A stretch of DNA of 64,000 nucleotides from DASQDN01 sp963844855 (GTDB lineage: Bacteria; Acidobacteriota; Terriglobia; Bryobacterales; Bryobacteraceae). Positions within the stretch are counted from its first letter, which is position 1. Each line of letters begins with the position of its first letter. The DNA lies in assembly GCA_963844855.1 (NCBI GenBank), contig CAWJQP010000076.1, forward strand, positions 186,001 through 250,000, given 5' to 3'. This document shows, piece by piece, positions 10,401 to 19,198 of this stretch. The translations under genes were made by a program, and so were the position numbers. The notes beneath the pieces were generated by a model. It was not told the DNA's origin and did no database searches. It saw nothing but the letters and a program-made list of their open reading frames with translations.

Positions 10401-11036
10401 GACGTTTACAATCGCAGGCTTGAAAAGTCTGTGGCGTCGTTCAACGTACCACAGTTCTTCAAGTTCACTTGGATCTACGAGCTGCCCTGGGGACCGGGGA
10501 AGCCGCTCGACATTGGCGGCGTAGTTGGGAACATCGTCGGTGGATGGACGGCCACCGGCATTCACAACTATCGATCGGGTGACGCCCTGCAGATCAGTAC
10601 CGGCGGATTCCGAACCGATGCGCTTTTCAACGGCACGATTCGCCCGGATTTGGTTGCGGGCGTTCCCATTGTTCTCGACAGCAACCCACCAGTTCAGATT
10701 GTGGGTACAGGCGGCGGACAATACCTCAACCTGGCGGCCTTCGAACAGCCTCCACGCACGGCGAACGGAGTTCCATTGCGGCTTGGGACCGCTCCTCGGT
10801 TCTTGCCGGATGTAAGAGGTCCCGCCTCCTATTCGGAAGACTTCGGACTCTCGAAGAAGTTCAACTTTACCGAATCGATGAACCTCGAGTTCCGCGCCGA
10901 GGCGTTTAATGTATTCAATCGCGCGGTACCCGGCAACCCTGAGCTGAATATCACGAATGCCGCCACATTCGGCCGCATCACCAGCATTCGCTCGGGCCCC
11001 AGGAGCCTGCAGCTTGCGCTTCGATTCGCTTTTTAG
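7500..11036 (+). CDS. Oar-type TonB-dependent receptor (carboxypeptidase-regulatory N-terminus)
   Basis: Outer-membrane receptor of 1178 residues. A signal peptide ending in LFAQ is followed by a CarboxypepD_reg-like beta-sandwich (about 25-110: FDGSITDVTGSAVPNATV, then YRMPYIPLGTYKISVSA). The plug comes next (GQYGG-type segment, NFAIRSGTNDFHG near 245-260) and then a long barrel with FADDWKVNDKLTLNIGLRW and a C-terminal LRFAF ending in Phe. Family members import large substrates or act in adhesion and export using TonB energy. ATG at 7500 is chosen because GGAGGG (7487-7492) precedes it and the signal peptide starts there, rather than 27 codons upstream. No frame break occurs, in contrast to the neighbouring paralogue. 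The downstream TPR gene overlaps it. Confidence 0.88.
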   Translation: MSIRVCGLSLFLLTVTSLFAQGDRAAFDGSITDVTGSAVPNATVVALETQTGVETKTTTTEAGVYRMPYIPLGTYKISVSAAGFKTAVAENVQLRVGQTLTVNFKLELGQVTENITVTAETPLLETGTAEIGRYVTEKEFDTWPVIVGDGRRQIQSFIFRSLPGTVGGEFQGSINGGQQYSHEILIEGMSLGRFDLQGGSNNEMSPSAEAVSEFKMHTGAIGAQYGGGQTAVANFAIRSGTNDFHGTAYDYIQNDVLRANSFTNNARGIKRPPFKLNNYGASAGGPIYIPKLYNGRNRSFFFVSYEATRQRDFNSTASGTLPTREFKAGDFSRLLNPAYTGDVRSGTVVGTDPLGREIRFGQIFDPGSTRTVGGQIVRDPFVGNIIPQNRFSTVSRNILGVGITDPVTDTLFNNIPVLSACCPVFDEKMLTIKGDHQISGAQRLSVYYSMNDRKRNNSPGRRWGAPPGLPTGVYQLQNTPGKMARVSHDWTLTPSILNHFAVGYNRFGNFNESVFVDEDWAGQIGLQNTASTTFPALVFTGQQILGGNIGADNGSGTGRLGSENRGFSFNGSTIFQDDMTIVRGKHNFRVGFEQRFYYYNNNNKSGTGRFDFNSLQTQLPGFNDSTGHAFASFLLGEVASTSRAIALTNPGHRTRHTAVYFADDWKVNDKLTLNIGLRWEIVGGIYEVAGRMSNLDPDMSNPAAGGRPGALVFAEDFDRKGFQNRNWLQLGPRFGFAYAVSNKIVARGGYSINNMPPVANFSLPSTLGYNGDISRTTANTALPYPQAAVFNLDQPYPNFVGTLPNKDPGLANGLGLTYVAPDSNRLGYQQNYSFGLQFQIPADFVLETSFIGNKGTRLVSRGLDRMNQLPVEALRLGDALIQPLSSNPGLAPLPYAGFTGTLAQAMRRFPQYQDVSQYLPNFGQSWYNSLQITATRHFKDGLSILAAYTFSKAITDVESPIDSYAAQDVYNRRLEKSVASFNVPQFFKFTWIYELPWGPGKPLDIGGVVGNIVGGWTATGIHNYRSGDALQISTGGFRTDALFNGTIRPDLVAGVPIVLDSNPPVQIVGTGGGQYLNLAAFEQPPRTANGVPLRLGTAPRFLPDVRGPASYSEDFGLSKKFNFTESMNLEFRAEAFNVFNRAVPGNPELNITNAATFGRITSIRSGPRSLQLALRFAF

Positions 11037-11814
11037 CGGCATATGCATCGCTGCCTCGTGTCTTGCGGCCGCTGATGATCTTCTGCTCTCAGCGCGAGGG
11101 CATTTAGTAGGCCAGCGCTTTACAGAAGCGCTGGCCTCGGTCGAGCAATATCTCGCAGACAATCCTCAAAACCTCGAGGCGCTAAAGCTGAAAGGGGACA
11201 TCTATTATCTTCTTGGGAAGGATGGTCCGGCCGAGCAGGCATTCCTCGCCACCGTGCGCATTGACCCAAAGTTCGTAGAAGGGCAATACTCGCTTGGTCG
11301 AGTCTACTATCAACAATCTCGCTATGAGGCTGCGATCGAGCAGTTTCAAAAGGTGCTTGCGCTTCAGCCCGCGTCGTACAAGGCATATGACAACCTCGGT
11401 CTCTGCTATGAACACCTGAACGAGGCTGGACAGGCCGTTCGCTATTACCTGAAGTCAATCGAGCTGGTGCACAAAGATGTCCCAACCTACGATTGGCCTT
11501 ATGCCAACCTGGCAAATCTTCTCATCGATCAGGCCGACTACAAGAAGGCGTTCAATCTGGCGACGGAGGCCGCACAGAGAAATCCGCATTCAGCCCGCAA
11601 TTACTATCTGGTTGCGAAAGCGCTGACGCATCTCGATCAATCGGAGCGAAGTCTCCGCTGGCTGCGCCGCGCCATTGAACTCGATCCGGAGTACCCGGAA
11701 CCTCGTTACCTGCTTGCGCAACAGCTTCGCAAGCAAGGCGCAACAAAGGAAGCCGAGGAAGAGTTCGCTCGCTTCAAAGAGCTTCGCGCCAAGACACCTT
11801 CGAAGCTCCGTTGA
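11014..11814 (+). CDS. Exported TPR-repeat protein
   Basis: About 266 residues. A hydrophobic signal-like N-terminus (GICIAASCLAAA) is followed by six or so tetratricopeptide repeats from about residue 25 to 255 (for example AEQAFLATVRIDPKFVEGQ, AIEQFQKVLALQPASYKAY, SLRWLRRAIELDPEYPEPR). TPRs are protein-protein interaction scaffolds. TTG at 11014 is chosen because AGGAG lies at 11001-11005 with 8-nt spacing and it puts the signal peptide at the N-terminus. An ATG at 10957 is in frame but would add 19 residues with no RBS. The gene starts 23 bp inside the receptor gene, so the two are coupled, and it may be a periplasmic partner of the receptor (inference). Confidence 0.8.
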   Translation: MRFDSLFSGICIAASCLAAADDLLLSARGHLVGQRFTEALASVEQYLADNPQNLEALKLKGDIYYLLGKDGPAEQAFLATVRIDPKFVEGQYSLGRVYYQQSRYEAAIEQFQKVLALQPASYKAYDNLGLCYEHLNEAGQAVRYYLKSIELVHKDVPTYDWPYANLANLLIDQADYKKAFNLATEAAQRNPHSARNYYLVAKALTHLDQSERSLRWLRRAIELDPEYPEPRYLLAQQLRKQGATKEAEEEFARFKELRAKTPSKLR

Positions 11815-11824
11815 AGCGGATTAG

Positions 11825-12714
11825 TTATATCCCTTCCCGAACCGTTCCACTTAGCGCCTTAAGAAAGGCGACAAGAGCTTGCTTTTCCTCAACCGAGAGA
11901 TGCAACTCACGGATGTCGGAATCGAGATTCGGATTCGCTTTACCGCCTTTATCGTAAAAGTCGACCACATCCTCGAGCGTCGCTAGGCTTCCGTCGTGCA
12001 TGAACGGTGGCGTCAGCGCAACTTCACGAAGGCTGGGAGTCTTGAATGCGCCGCTATCTTCCGATTTTCCGGTCACCGAGAAGCGGCCATCGGTCGTCCG
12101 GCGCGCCAATGCCCGTGTTGTGAAATCGTTCGTCCGTCAGATTGGGACCTACATGACAAGACGCGCAGCCTGCCTTGCCGCTGAAAAGCTTCAAGCCGAT
12201 ACGCTGCGGCTCTGTGAGCGCGGATCGATTGCCTTGTAGATACCGATCGTATGCGCGCATCGCCAGAAAGCATCGTGCGGACATAACTCGCGAGAGCGTT
12301 CCGTAACGTTGTTGAATCCATGCCGACCCGAGACACTGCCTCCGTAAGATCCAGGTCCATCTCGTTAGGATCGCTGATCGGCTTCAAAACCTGGTCCTCT
12401 AACGTGCCGGCCCGTCCATCCCAAAAGAAGCTGCTGCCGTACACGCGATTGACAATCCGAGGAGCTCGGCGACTTCCGATCTTCCCTCCGACGCCTACTG
12501 CCAACTTGCGCGAGTCGCCAAAAGCGAGCTTCGGATCATGACAGGAAGCACAGGATAGTGACCGGTCGCGCGACAGTCGTTTGTCAAAGAATAACTGCCG
12601 GCCCAGTTTGATCTTTTCAATCGTCAGTGGATTCGTTTCCGGTACCGGCAGAAATGTGTCGAGCCCTGCCGGTATAGAGATAATTTGCGCAAGCAATAGA
12701 ACGCAAATCCACAT
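11825..12714 (-). CDS. Di-haem cytochrome c peroxidase (CcpA/MauG family), two frameshifts
   Basis: Periplasmic peroxidase expected to reduce H2O2 with electrons from cytochrome c. It has a signal peptide, then the first haem motif CASCH in the N-terminal third, NRVYGSSFFWDGRAGTLEDQ typical of the family, and the second CASCH in the middle. The C-terminal FKTPSLREVALTPPFMHDGS also matches the family. The three pieces lie in different frames with breaks near 12265 and 12100; 890 nt equals 296 codons plus 2, as expected for two extra bases. It ends 10 bp from the convergent TPR gene and starts 1 bp downstream of the beta-propeller gene, so they probably form an operon. Confidence 0.82.
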
Positions 12715-12715
12715 G

Positions 12716-14343
12716 TCACTTCAAGTTGAGTTTAAGCACTTTCACTTCGGAGGAAATCCGTCCCGCGGTCACTGCGATTCGTTTCCCGTCTGGATGAAGG
12801 CTGAAGCCCGCCTGTCGATTTCCCGGCGATTCGAGCTTTCGCGGCGGCGCATCCATTGGAATACTCCACAGATCCGATCCAATCCCGGCGATCAAAGAAT
12901 GTCCCCACTCAAGCTCATTCACATTCGCCAACGGTATGCGACGCGTCACGCGGCCATCCGTCGCGATAATCACGACATCGTTCCCTTCACATAACGCTAG
13001 CGATCGGCCGTCCGGCGCAGCAGCAAGATTCCGGAGACCGTTCCCTTTGAAGAGCGCTTTGTCTGCAACGCGAAGCTCAGCATCACCATGGATGTGGAAA
13101 AGCGTCTTCCCGTCGGGAGACCAGATTCCTTCGAAGCCGCGGAACGATGCTCCCGCTTCCACAACCAGCGGACTCAGCGAGCCTGTTTTCGCATCGACCG
13201 CGTACAGACCTCCGCGACCTTTGTTGTCGCTGCCGCTCACAAGGAGCGATCGCGCATCCGAGCGCCCATCGAACACGTTCGATATGTGCAAGTTTGACGG
13301 GGAGTTCGCGCTCCTCATCCGGGGCAAACGAACGAATCACAATTGTGCGCGATTCTTGTCCGAAGTTCTCGGTACCCCGACGAGAGAGATACGCAAGCGA
13401 CTCTCCATCGGGGGCCCATGACGGCGCAGCTGTTGCGGCCGGGAAAACGTAGGGTCAAACGCTTCGCATGTCCTGACGGATCGACGAAATCCGTCACGAA
13501 GACATCGACCTCGCCGGAGCGCACGCCATAGTAGTAGCTGCCGTCGCTAGTGATGCCCATCGGGAGAATGCGGCCTGGATTGCGAAACTGCAGCTTCGGT
13601 TCACCAACTGGACGCCCGTCTTCGATTCGCAAGGCCATGACATCCTGATTGCTGACAAAAACAACGGATTGGCCATCCGGTGTCCACAGCGGAAAAAGAT
13701 GATTCCCAGGTTTATCGACTAACTTTGTCTCCTTTGCGCCATCCACCGCAAGAAGGAAAATCGTCCGATCGCCCGCGTCGGCGGCTGCAAAGGAATCATA
13801 GACAATGAACCGGCCGTCGGGAGACATGTCCATCCGCTTCGGATAGACCCAATTCAAAGATCGAAGAATCTTTGGCGGCCCACCGTCTATGGGAACCAGC
13901 GCGATCTGGCTGATGTTGTCCTTCCTGAAAAACAGCGTCAGGATCTGCTTGCCATCCGGTGACCACGCGCACGGCTGCACAAAACCTGCCTGCTCGTTGC
14001 GATAGAGAATTCGGGCATTGGAACCATCGATATCGATCACACGCAGGTCATAGAATCCTTCGTCGTTGAACCACGCATAAGCGACTCTGCGCGAGTCTCG
14101 TGAAATCGACGAGAAATAAGCAAATTCTTTGGAGCCGGTGGGTTTTGCGGTGACGTTTCGCCAGAGGCCCGACGCAGTTTCTCGAATCGCGAGATTGCCC
14201 GTAGCGCTGTCGACAAACGAGAGATACCGGCCGTCGTGAGATGGGCCGCCGTTGAGTGTGATGCTCTGCTGGTCGGCAGCCGAGCACAGACACGACCATG
14301 CGACGAGCGAGATTGAGAAAGCGCGTCTCATCCGCCAAGCCAT
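12716..14343 (-). CDS. Exported beta-propeller (PD40/TolB-like) protein, two frameshifts
   Basis: An N-terminal signal peptide (MRRAFSISLVAWSCLCSA from residue 5) is followed by repeated WSPDGKQI, MSPDGRFIVY, WTPDGQSVVFVSN, WAPDGESLAYLSR and WSPDGKTLF blades of the WD40-like PD40 type. ATG at 14343 starts just upstream of the signal peptide. The reading frame changes near 13440 and 13270, and 1628 nt equals 542 codons plus 2, again consistent with two single-base insertions. The protein probably binds partners in the periplasm; no catalytic domain is attached. It is divergent from the VOC gene with 38 bp between the starts and is followed by the peroxidase gene. Confidence 0.75.
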
Positions 14344-14369
14344 GGTATCAACGCCAGCGCAGATTGGTT

Positions 14370-14375
14370 TATACT
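14370..14375 (+). promoter_or_regulatory. TATACT -10-like box 6 nt before the VOC gene start
   Basis: TATACT lies at 14370-14375 with the ATG at 14382. The gap of 6 nt is what separates a -10 box from the transcription start, so the mRNA would begin at the ATG. No Shine-Dalgarno sequence is present. This suggests a leaderless transcript. Confidence 0.45.
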
Positions 14376-14381
14376 CCACCC

Positions 14382-15170
14382 ATGCCTAGAGTAGAAAAGA
14401 ATCCCCCAGGTTCCTTCAGTTGGATTGAACTTGCCACGACTGACCAGAACGGCGCGAAATCCTTCTATACTTCATTGTTCGGCTGGGATGTTGTTGACAA
14501 CCCCATGGGCCCGGGGGAAACGTACTCGATATTCCAGGTCGACGGCGCCAATGTGGGAGCTGCCTATACTCTGCGTCCTGATCAGCGAAGCCAAGGTGTT
14601 CCGCCCCACTGGCTACTCTATATCGCCACGGCAAATGCGGACGACACTGTCGCACGCGCGAAGGAACTGGGCGCCAACATTATCCACCCTGCTTTCGACG
14701 TTATGGATATGGGACGGATGGCAGTAATCCAGGATCCCACCGGGACTGTATTTGCTGTTTGGCAAGCGTACAAGAGTGAAGGCTTAGGAGTTGCTGGGGA
14801 GATCAACACACTGAGTTGGGCCGATCTCAGCACCAATGATGTCGATACGGCGAAGAAATTTTACGAAGGTTTGTTCAATTGGAAAATTGAGGCGGGAGAG
14901 AAGGATTCCACTGGCTATTTGCACATCAAGAACGGCGACGCAATGATCGGGGGAATGCCTCCGTCAAAGTACCGGGATACGGGCACGCCGCCGTTCTGGA
15001 TGATCTACTTTGCTGTAACCGATTGCGATGCTGTCACTGCAAAGGCCCAGCAACTCGGGGGAGCTGTCTATATGCCTCCCTCAACCATGGAAGACGTACT
15101 ACGCATTGCTATCTTGGCCGATCCACACGGAGGAGTTTTTGCGCTCTTCCAGGATCTCAAGATGCGCTAG
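14382..15170 (+). CDS. Two-domain VOC (glyoxalase-fold) protein
   Basis: 262 residues forming two vicinal-oxygen-chelate domains. The first is about 12-130 (FSWIELATTDQNGAKSFYTS, GWDVV, then QDPTGTVFAVWQ). The second is about 142-260 (LSWADLSTNDVDTAKKFYEG, then ADPHGGVFALFQ). This layout matches the CFP32/27-kDa antigen type of VOC protein. VOC proteins bind a metal and act as isomerases, dioxygenases or resistance proteins; the substrate here is unknown. There is no signal peptide. The ATG at 14382 has no RBS but a TATACT box 6 nt upstream. Confidence 0.85.
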   Translation: MPRVEKNPPGSFSWIELATTDQNGAKSFYTSLFGWDVVDNPMGPGETYSIFQVDGANVGAAYTLRPDQRSQGVPPHWLLYIATANADDTVARAKELGANIIHPAFDVMDMGRMAVIQDPTGTVFAVWQAYKSEGLGVAGEINTLSWADLSTNDVDTAKKFYEGLFNWKIEAGEKDSTGYLHIKNGDAMIGGMPPSKYRDTGTPPFWMIYFAVTDCDAVTAKAQQLGGAVYMPPSTMEDVLRIAILADPHGGVFALFQDLKMR

Positions 15171-15173
15171 TCC

Positions 15174-15560
15174 CTATTTCTTGGCGGGATCCTTATCGCC
15201 ATGCGTCACGCCGCCGCCAGCGTGCTTCGCAATCATTACCTTTTTGGTTTTGCCTAGTTCCGAATGTTCGGTTACTTTAACGGTGTCGCCGACCTTTAGA
15301 TCTTTGCCGAGCTTCACGGTCAGGTCTTTGTCGGTCAAGTCAAAGGACTTGTCGGGAGCATCATCAATGTCGACGACTACCTTAGATGCAGCGGTTAGTT
15401 CTTTAATACGGCCGTAGCTCACGTCCCCCTCGGCCTTCTTAGCCTCGGTGCGTGCTCGCGTCTCTGTATCGGCAGGCGGTGGTGTCGGGGTCTGCCCTGC
15501 CAGCATGGTTGCGCACGAAAGCACTAGAGAGGTTGTCAGGAATGAGAAAGCATGTTTCAT
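15174..15560 (-). CDS. Small exported hypothetical protein
   Basis: 128 residues: a signal peptide ending at MLAGQ (about 22), a Pro/Thr-rich linker, and a Lys/Asp-rich domain with two short beta-type repeats (KSFDLTDKDLTVKLGKDLKVGDTVKVTEHSELGKT region, 70-105). The phrase KVGDTVKVTE resembles DUF5666-type or OB-fold periplasmic modules, but that is only a resemblance. It sits 3 bp from the convergent VOC gene. The function is unknown. Confidence 0.65.
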   Translation of the reverse strand: MKHAFSFLTTSLVLSCATMLAGQTPTPPPADTETRARTEAKKAEGDVSYGRIKELTAASKVVVDIDDAPDKSFDLTDKDLTVKLGKDLKVGDTVKVTEHSELGKTKKVMIAKHAGGGVTHGDKDPAKK

Positions 15561-15642
15561 AGGTTTGTGAAAACCCTCCGAAAGTTTGACGCCCGTTTGT
15601 GGCTTCTGTTACGGTTTGCCGTTGCTTCCCACCCCGACCATT

Positions 15643-17337
15643 TCACCGTGTCGCGCGCGCATAATCGGCTAGCAATATCAAATTCCTCGCAAAATCGGCG
15701 GAGCTGATGATCTTTTCCGGCGGGGCTTGCGGCCCCGCGAAAATCTCCACGGTGTCGTTCTCTTTTAATTGAATAATTTGCGACCCTGCGCCTACCCCAT
15801 CCCCGGCAGAGCCGTCGGATCTCCCGCGGCCGATGCGCAACACCATGTCCTTGGCCGCGTAGGTAAAGACGAGCCGGTTGTCCCGACCGATCGTCCCCGT
15901 CTTCGTCCAGGATCCACGTTCATCCATCTCCTGGATCTTCTTTTGTGCCTCCGCAGCTATACCCGCCGTTTGCGTCCGTAAGCCCTGCCGCTCACTCCAC
16001 GGAGACAGCCCTTGCAGCTTAGCCGGCCTGAGAATCGATTTCGGATCGGCTGCCGCGAGGCTTCGATAGTCGTCTTCGAGGGCGGCAAGATCCCGTCCCG
16101 AGACTACGACTCCGTAATGGGTGATTACTGACTCGGGCGTATAGCTGATCTGGTAGCCGTCTACCATCTTGCTACCCAAACCGGCCGCATTAATGCGGCT
16201 GCCCTTCGTAATGTAGAGCGGTTTATTCGTCTTCAGTTCGTAAAACCGCGCAAGCACCGGGCCTTCGGGTAAGCGTCGAAAAGCCTCCGCGTCTGTGCGA
16301 GGAACGAAAGATCGCTTTAGGTACGCGATTGCTTTCGGAATCGGCTCAAGATACTTCCGGTCGCCGGTTTCGCGGTACAACGTCATCAGAATTCGCATGA
16401 TTCCCTGGGACTCTCCACCTGTTACGGAAGGCGGCTCGAAGACGCGAGCCCATGCCGGCTGCATATCGCGGTTGTATTGCTGAGCCCATGCGGGCTGAGG
16501 CTCCGGCATTTGCGCGAGAAGGATGAAATTGCCACCCTTCTCAGCCGACGCCCGGAAGCGCGGTTCGTTATAGATGCGCGCAGCCTCGAGCATTACATCG
16601 ATCACATCGGCAATGGAGTTGTCATTGAATGTGTAGTGGCTTCGGTAGTCCGGACCAGGCCATTGTTTTGACCAGGAATCGGGATAGCTCGCTTTCTTGA
16701 TTGGAACTGCGGTTGCATCCTCGGGCTTGCGGAATCTCTGCGGCCACGCGCCAATCGGATACTGTGCGGCCACCAGCTTGTCGAGCACATACAACGCAGC
16801 TTCATGGATCTCCGCGTCTTCGAACTTCAACGCCTCGTCGACGCGCATCACGACACGAGCGGCTCCTTGCGTCGTGTTGTCATCGAGCGTAGTAACGCCG
16901 GTTTTGTCCTCACCGCAGTTGCGATCGCTGCGATACTGGTGGTCCTTTCGCTTTGCGGGATCGAACTCGATGATGTAGTCCCAGCCACCGCTGCACAGTT
17001 GCCCTCGAACCAGAGCCTTTGCTGCAGCGCGCGCGTATTCGAGGAATATGCGGTCGCCAGTAGCCTCCCAGGCGTAGAGGTATGCGAGGGCAACGATTGG
17101 TGTCGCCTCGCGCTGAACCTCGATCTGAGTTAGGCCCTCGCCATGCTCGGAGCGGCCATAGCTGAGATCGGCAGTGTAGAAGTAGTGGTAGCCCCCTTGC
17201 GTAGAAACTTTGTTCCGATAGAAGTCCGCTGCCTTGCGCATCGCTTGCAGCGCCTCGTTGCGGGATGGAGATTGCGCGCTAAGCGTGAGAGCAACCAGGA
17301 GAAGAGTGACACTGAGTTTCACGTTCGTATTCACCAT
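15643..17337 (-). CDS. Secreted pectate lyase, polysaccharide lyase family 10
   Basis: 564 residues with a signal peptide ending at LSAQ (22). It should cleave polygalacturonate by beta-elimination. PL10 hallmarks are visible: the (alpha/alpha) toroid N-terminus, TLDDNTTQG at about 150-158 (family: T-I/L-D-N-x-A/T-T), WPQRF near 203, and WAQQYNRDMQPAWARVFEP near 285-304. A C-terminal extension of about 150 residues (after 420) is less conserved. It is divergent from the FAD oxidoreductase gene with 53 bp between starts, so both may serve plant-polysaccharide breakdown. No frame breaks. Confident on family, moderate on exact substrate. Confidence 0.85.
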   Translation of the reverse strand: MVNTNVKLSVTLLLVALTLSAQSPSRNEALQAMRKAADFYRNKVSTQGGYHYFYTADLSYGRSEHGEGLTQIEVQREATPIVALAYLYAWEATGDRIFLEYARAAAKALVRGQLCSGGWDYIIEFDPAKRKDHQYRSDRNCGEDKTGVTTLDDNTTQGAARVVMRVDEALKFEDAEIHEAALYVLDKLVAAQYPIGAWPQRFRKPEDATAVPIKKASYPDSWSKQWPGPDYRSHYTFNDNSIADVIDVMLEAARIYNEPRFRASAEKGGNFILLAQMPEPQPAWAQQYNRDMQPAWARVFEPPSVTGGESQGIMRILMTLYRETGDRKYLEPIPKAIAYLKRSFVPRTDAEAFRRLPEGPVLARFYELKTNKPLYITKGSRINAAGLGSKMVDGYQISYTPESVITHYGVVVSGRDLAALEDDYRSLAAADPKSILRPAKLQGLSPWSERQGLRTQTAGIAAEAQKKIQEMDERGSWTKTGTIGRDNRLVFTYAAKDMVLRIGRGRSDGSAGDGVGAGSQIIQLKENDTVEIFAGPQAPPEKIISSADFARNLILLADYARATR

Positions 17338-17390
17338 TCGAAATCGTATACCCGTTCGAGAGCCCAGATAGAGTAGTAAAGATAATCAAA

Positions 17391-19049
17391 ATGCGTCTTA
17401 CAGTACTTTCCCTTCTGGCAATCACTTTGGCCGCTGCGCCGCAACAGTCGGACATCCTTATCTATGGCTGCACCTCGGGCGCGATCACAGCCGCTATCCA
17501 AGCCAAGCGTATGAACAAGTCCGTGATCATGGTTTGTCCTGAGCGGCATCTCGGCGGCCTGACAGCCAGCGGTCTTGGATGGACTGACTCCGGTAACAAG
17601 GCGGTTATCGGCGGGCTTTCACGCGAGTTCTACCATCGTGTCTGGCAGCACTACGACAAAGCTGACGCCTGGCGCTGGCAGAAGCGCGAGGAGTTCGGCA
17701 ACAAAGGCCAGGGCACCGAAGCCATGGACAAAACGAATCGCACCATGTGGATTTTCGAGCCGCATGTCGCCGAGCGTGTCTACGAAGCGTGGGTGAAGGA
17801 AACCAAGATCCCGATTGTCCGCAATGCCTGGCTTGATCGCGCAAATGGCGTCGTGAAGGAAGGCGACCGCATCACTACCATCAAGACGCTGGACGGTAAG
17901 ACCTATTCGGCCAAGATGTTCATTGACGCCACCTACGAGGGCGACCTGATGGCGGCTGCCAAGGTCGACTATCATGTTGGCCGCGAATCGACGAAAACTT
18001 ACGACGAGAAGTGGAACGGTGTCCAGACGGGCGTTCTCCATCACCGCCACCATTTCGGCGCGGTGAAGACACCCATCTCACCTTACGTCGTCGCGGGCGA
18101 TCCGAAGAGCGGCGTTCTTCCTCGCATCAGCACAGAGCATCCGGGTAACTACGGCGAAGGCGACAAGAAGGTTCAGGCCTATTGCTTCCGCATGTGTCTG
18201 ACGCAGGTTCCAGGCAATCGCATTCCGTTCCCAAAGCCCGCCGGTTACGATCCCAAAGAGTATGAGTTACTTCTCCGCGTGTTCAATGCAGGTTGGCGGG
18301 AAACGTTCGACAAGTTCGATCCCATCCCAAATGGCAAGACCGACACGAATAATCACGGCCCCTTCAGTACTGACAACATCGGCCGAAATTGGGATTATCC
18401 GGAGGCAAGTTACGACCGCCGTCGCGAGATCGTTCAGGAGCACGTGAACTATCAACAGGGCTTGCTCTACTTCATAGCCAATGATCCACGCGTTCCCGAA
18501 GACGTGCGCACTGAGTTCGCTAAGTGGGGTCTCGCTAAGGACGAGTTCAAGGACAACAAGAACTGGCCGCATCAGATCTACGTGCGCGAAGCGCGCCGCA
18601 TGATCGGTAAGTATGTGATGACGGAGAACGAACTCACCAAGAAGCGGCCGACGCCTGAGTCTATCGGGATGGGCTCTTACGGGATCGATTCACACAACAT
18701 ACAGCGTTACATCACGCCTGAGGGCTACGTGCAGAATGAAGGCGACATCGGCGTTAGCACCAACGGCCCATATCAGATTTCGTATGGCTCGTTGGTGTCA
18801 AAGAAGGGGCAGGCGGCGAATCTGCTGGCGCCTGTCTGCTTGTCCAGTTCGCATATCGCTTACGGATCAATTCGGATGGAGCCGGTCTTTATGATCCTCG
18901 GACAATCCGCCGCCACGGCTGCCGTTATGGCAATCGACGGTGGTGTGGCCGTGCAAGATGTTCCATATGAAAAGCTCAAGGCGCGACTGCTGGCTGACGG
19001 GCAGGTATTGGAGTACGCCCAAAAACCTAGCGACGCTTCGAAGGAATGA
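17391..19049 (+). CDS. Exported FAD-dependent oxidoreductase (FAD_oxidored / 'xanthan lyase' type)
   Basis: 552 residues: signal peptide (LLAITLAAAPQQ), then a Rossmann dinucleotide motif near 22-45 (DILIYGCTSGAITAAIQAKR) and GGLTASGLGWTD, the pattern of PF12831 proteins. A long middle domain follows, and the C-terminus has the FAD-binding ANLLAPVCLSSSHIAYGSIRM and ILGQSAATAA segments. Such proteins are abundant in Acidobacteriota and Bacteroidota next to polysaccharide-degradation genes; the reaction is not established. Its 3' end overlaps the opposite-strand PEP-CTERM-like miniprotein by 23 bp. Confidence 0.82.
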   Translation: MRLTVLSLLAITLAAAPQQSDILIYGCTSGAITAAIQAKRMNKSVIMVCPERHLGGLTASGLGWTDSGNKAVIGGLSREFYHRVWQHYDKADAWRWQKREEFGNKGQGTEAMDKTNRTMWIFEPHVAERVYEAWVKETKIPIVRNAWLDRANGVVKEGDRITTIKTLDGKTYSAKMFIDATYEGDLMAAAKVDYHVGRESTKTYDEKWNGVQTGVLHHRHHFGAVKTPISPYVVAGDPKSGVLPRISTEHPGNYGEGDKKVQAYCFRMCLTQVPGNRIPFPKPAGYDPKEYELLLRVFNAGWRETFDKFDPIPNGKTDTNNHGPFSTDNIGRNWDYPEASYDRRREIVQEHVNYQQGLLYFIANDPRVPEDVRTEFAKWGLAKDEFKDNKNWPHQIYVREARRMIGKYVMTENELTKKRPTPESIGMGSYGIDSHNIQRYITPEGYVQNEGDIGVSTNGPYQISYGSLVSKKGQAANLLAPVCLSSSHIAYGSIRMEPVFMILGQSAATAAVMAIDGGVAVQDVPYEKLKARLLADGQVLEYAQKPSDASKE

Positions 19050-19155
19050 TCTGTGAACTGCGGAACCACACAACGGCCAAACCGCCTAAGACTAGGCCAA
19101 GGCTGACTGGTTCCGGAATTGGTGCGGCGAAGAACTGCGCGAGCAGAATGTCCAT
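19027..19155 (-). CDS. 42-residue PEP-CTERM-like miniprotein
   Basis: A tiny gene whose product is almost only a sorting tail: 12 residues (MDILLAQFFAAP), IPEP, a hydrophobic helix (VSLGLVLGGLAVVWF) and a basic end (PSKRR). Pro-Glu-Pro, membrane helix and Arg/Lys cluster is the PEP-CTERM layout recognised by exosortase. GGAG lies 6 nt before the ATG at 19155. A longer frame up to 19242 exists but its N-terminus looks non-coding. The remnant of a larger gene is also possible. No exosortase gene is in the window. Confidence 0.5.
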   Translation of the reverse strand: MDILLAQFFAAPIPEPVSLGLVLGGLAVVWFRSSQIIPSKRR

Positions 19156-19198
19156 TTGAGTCTCCACACTAGAAGGCGCAAATGGGGGTAAAACGGGC

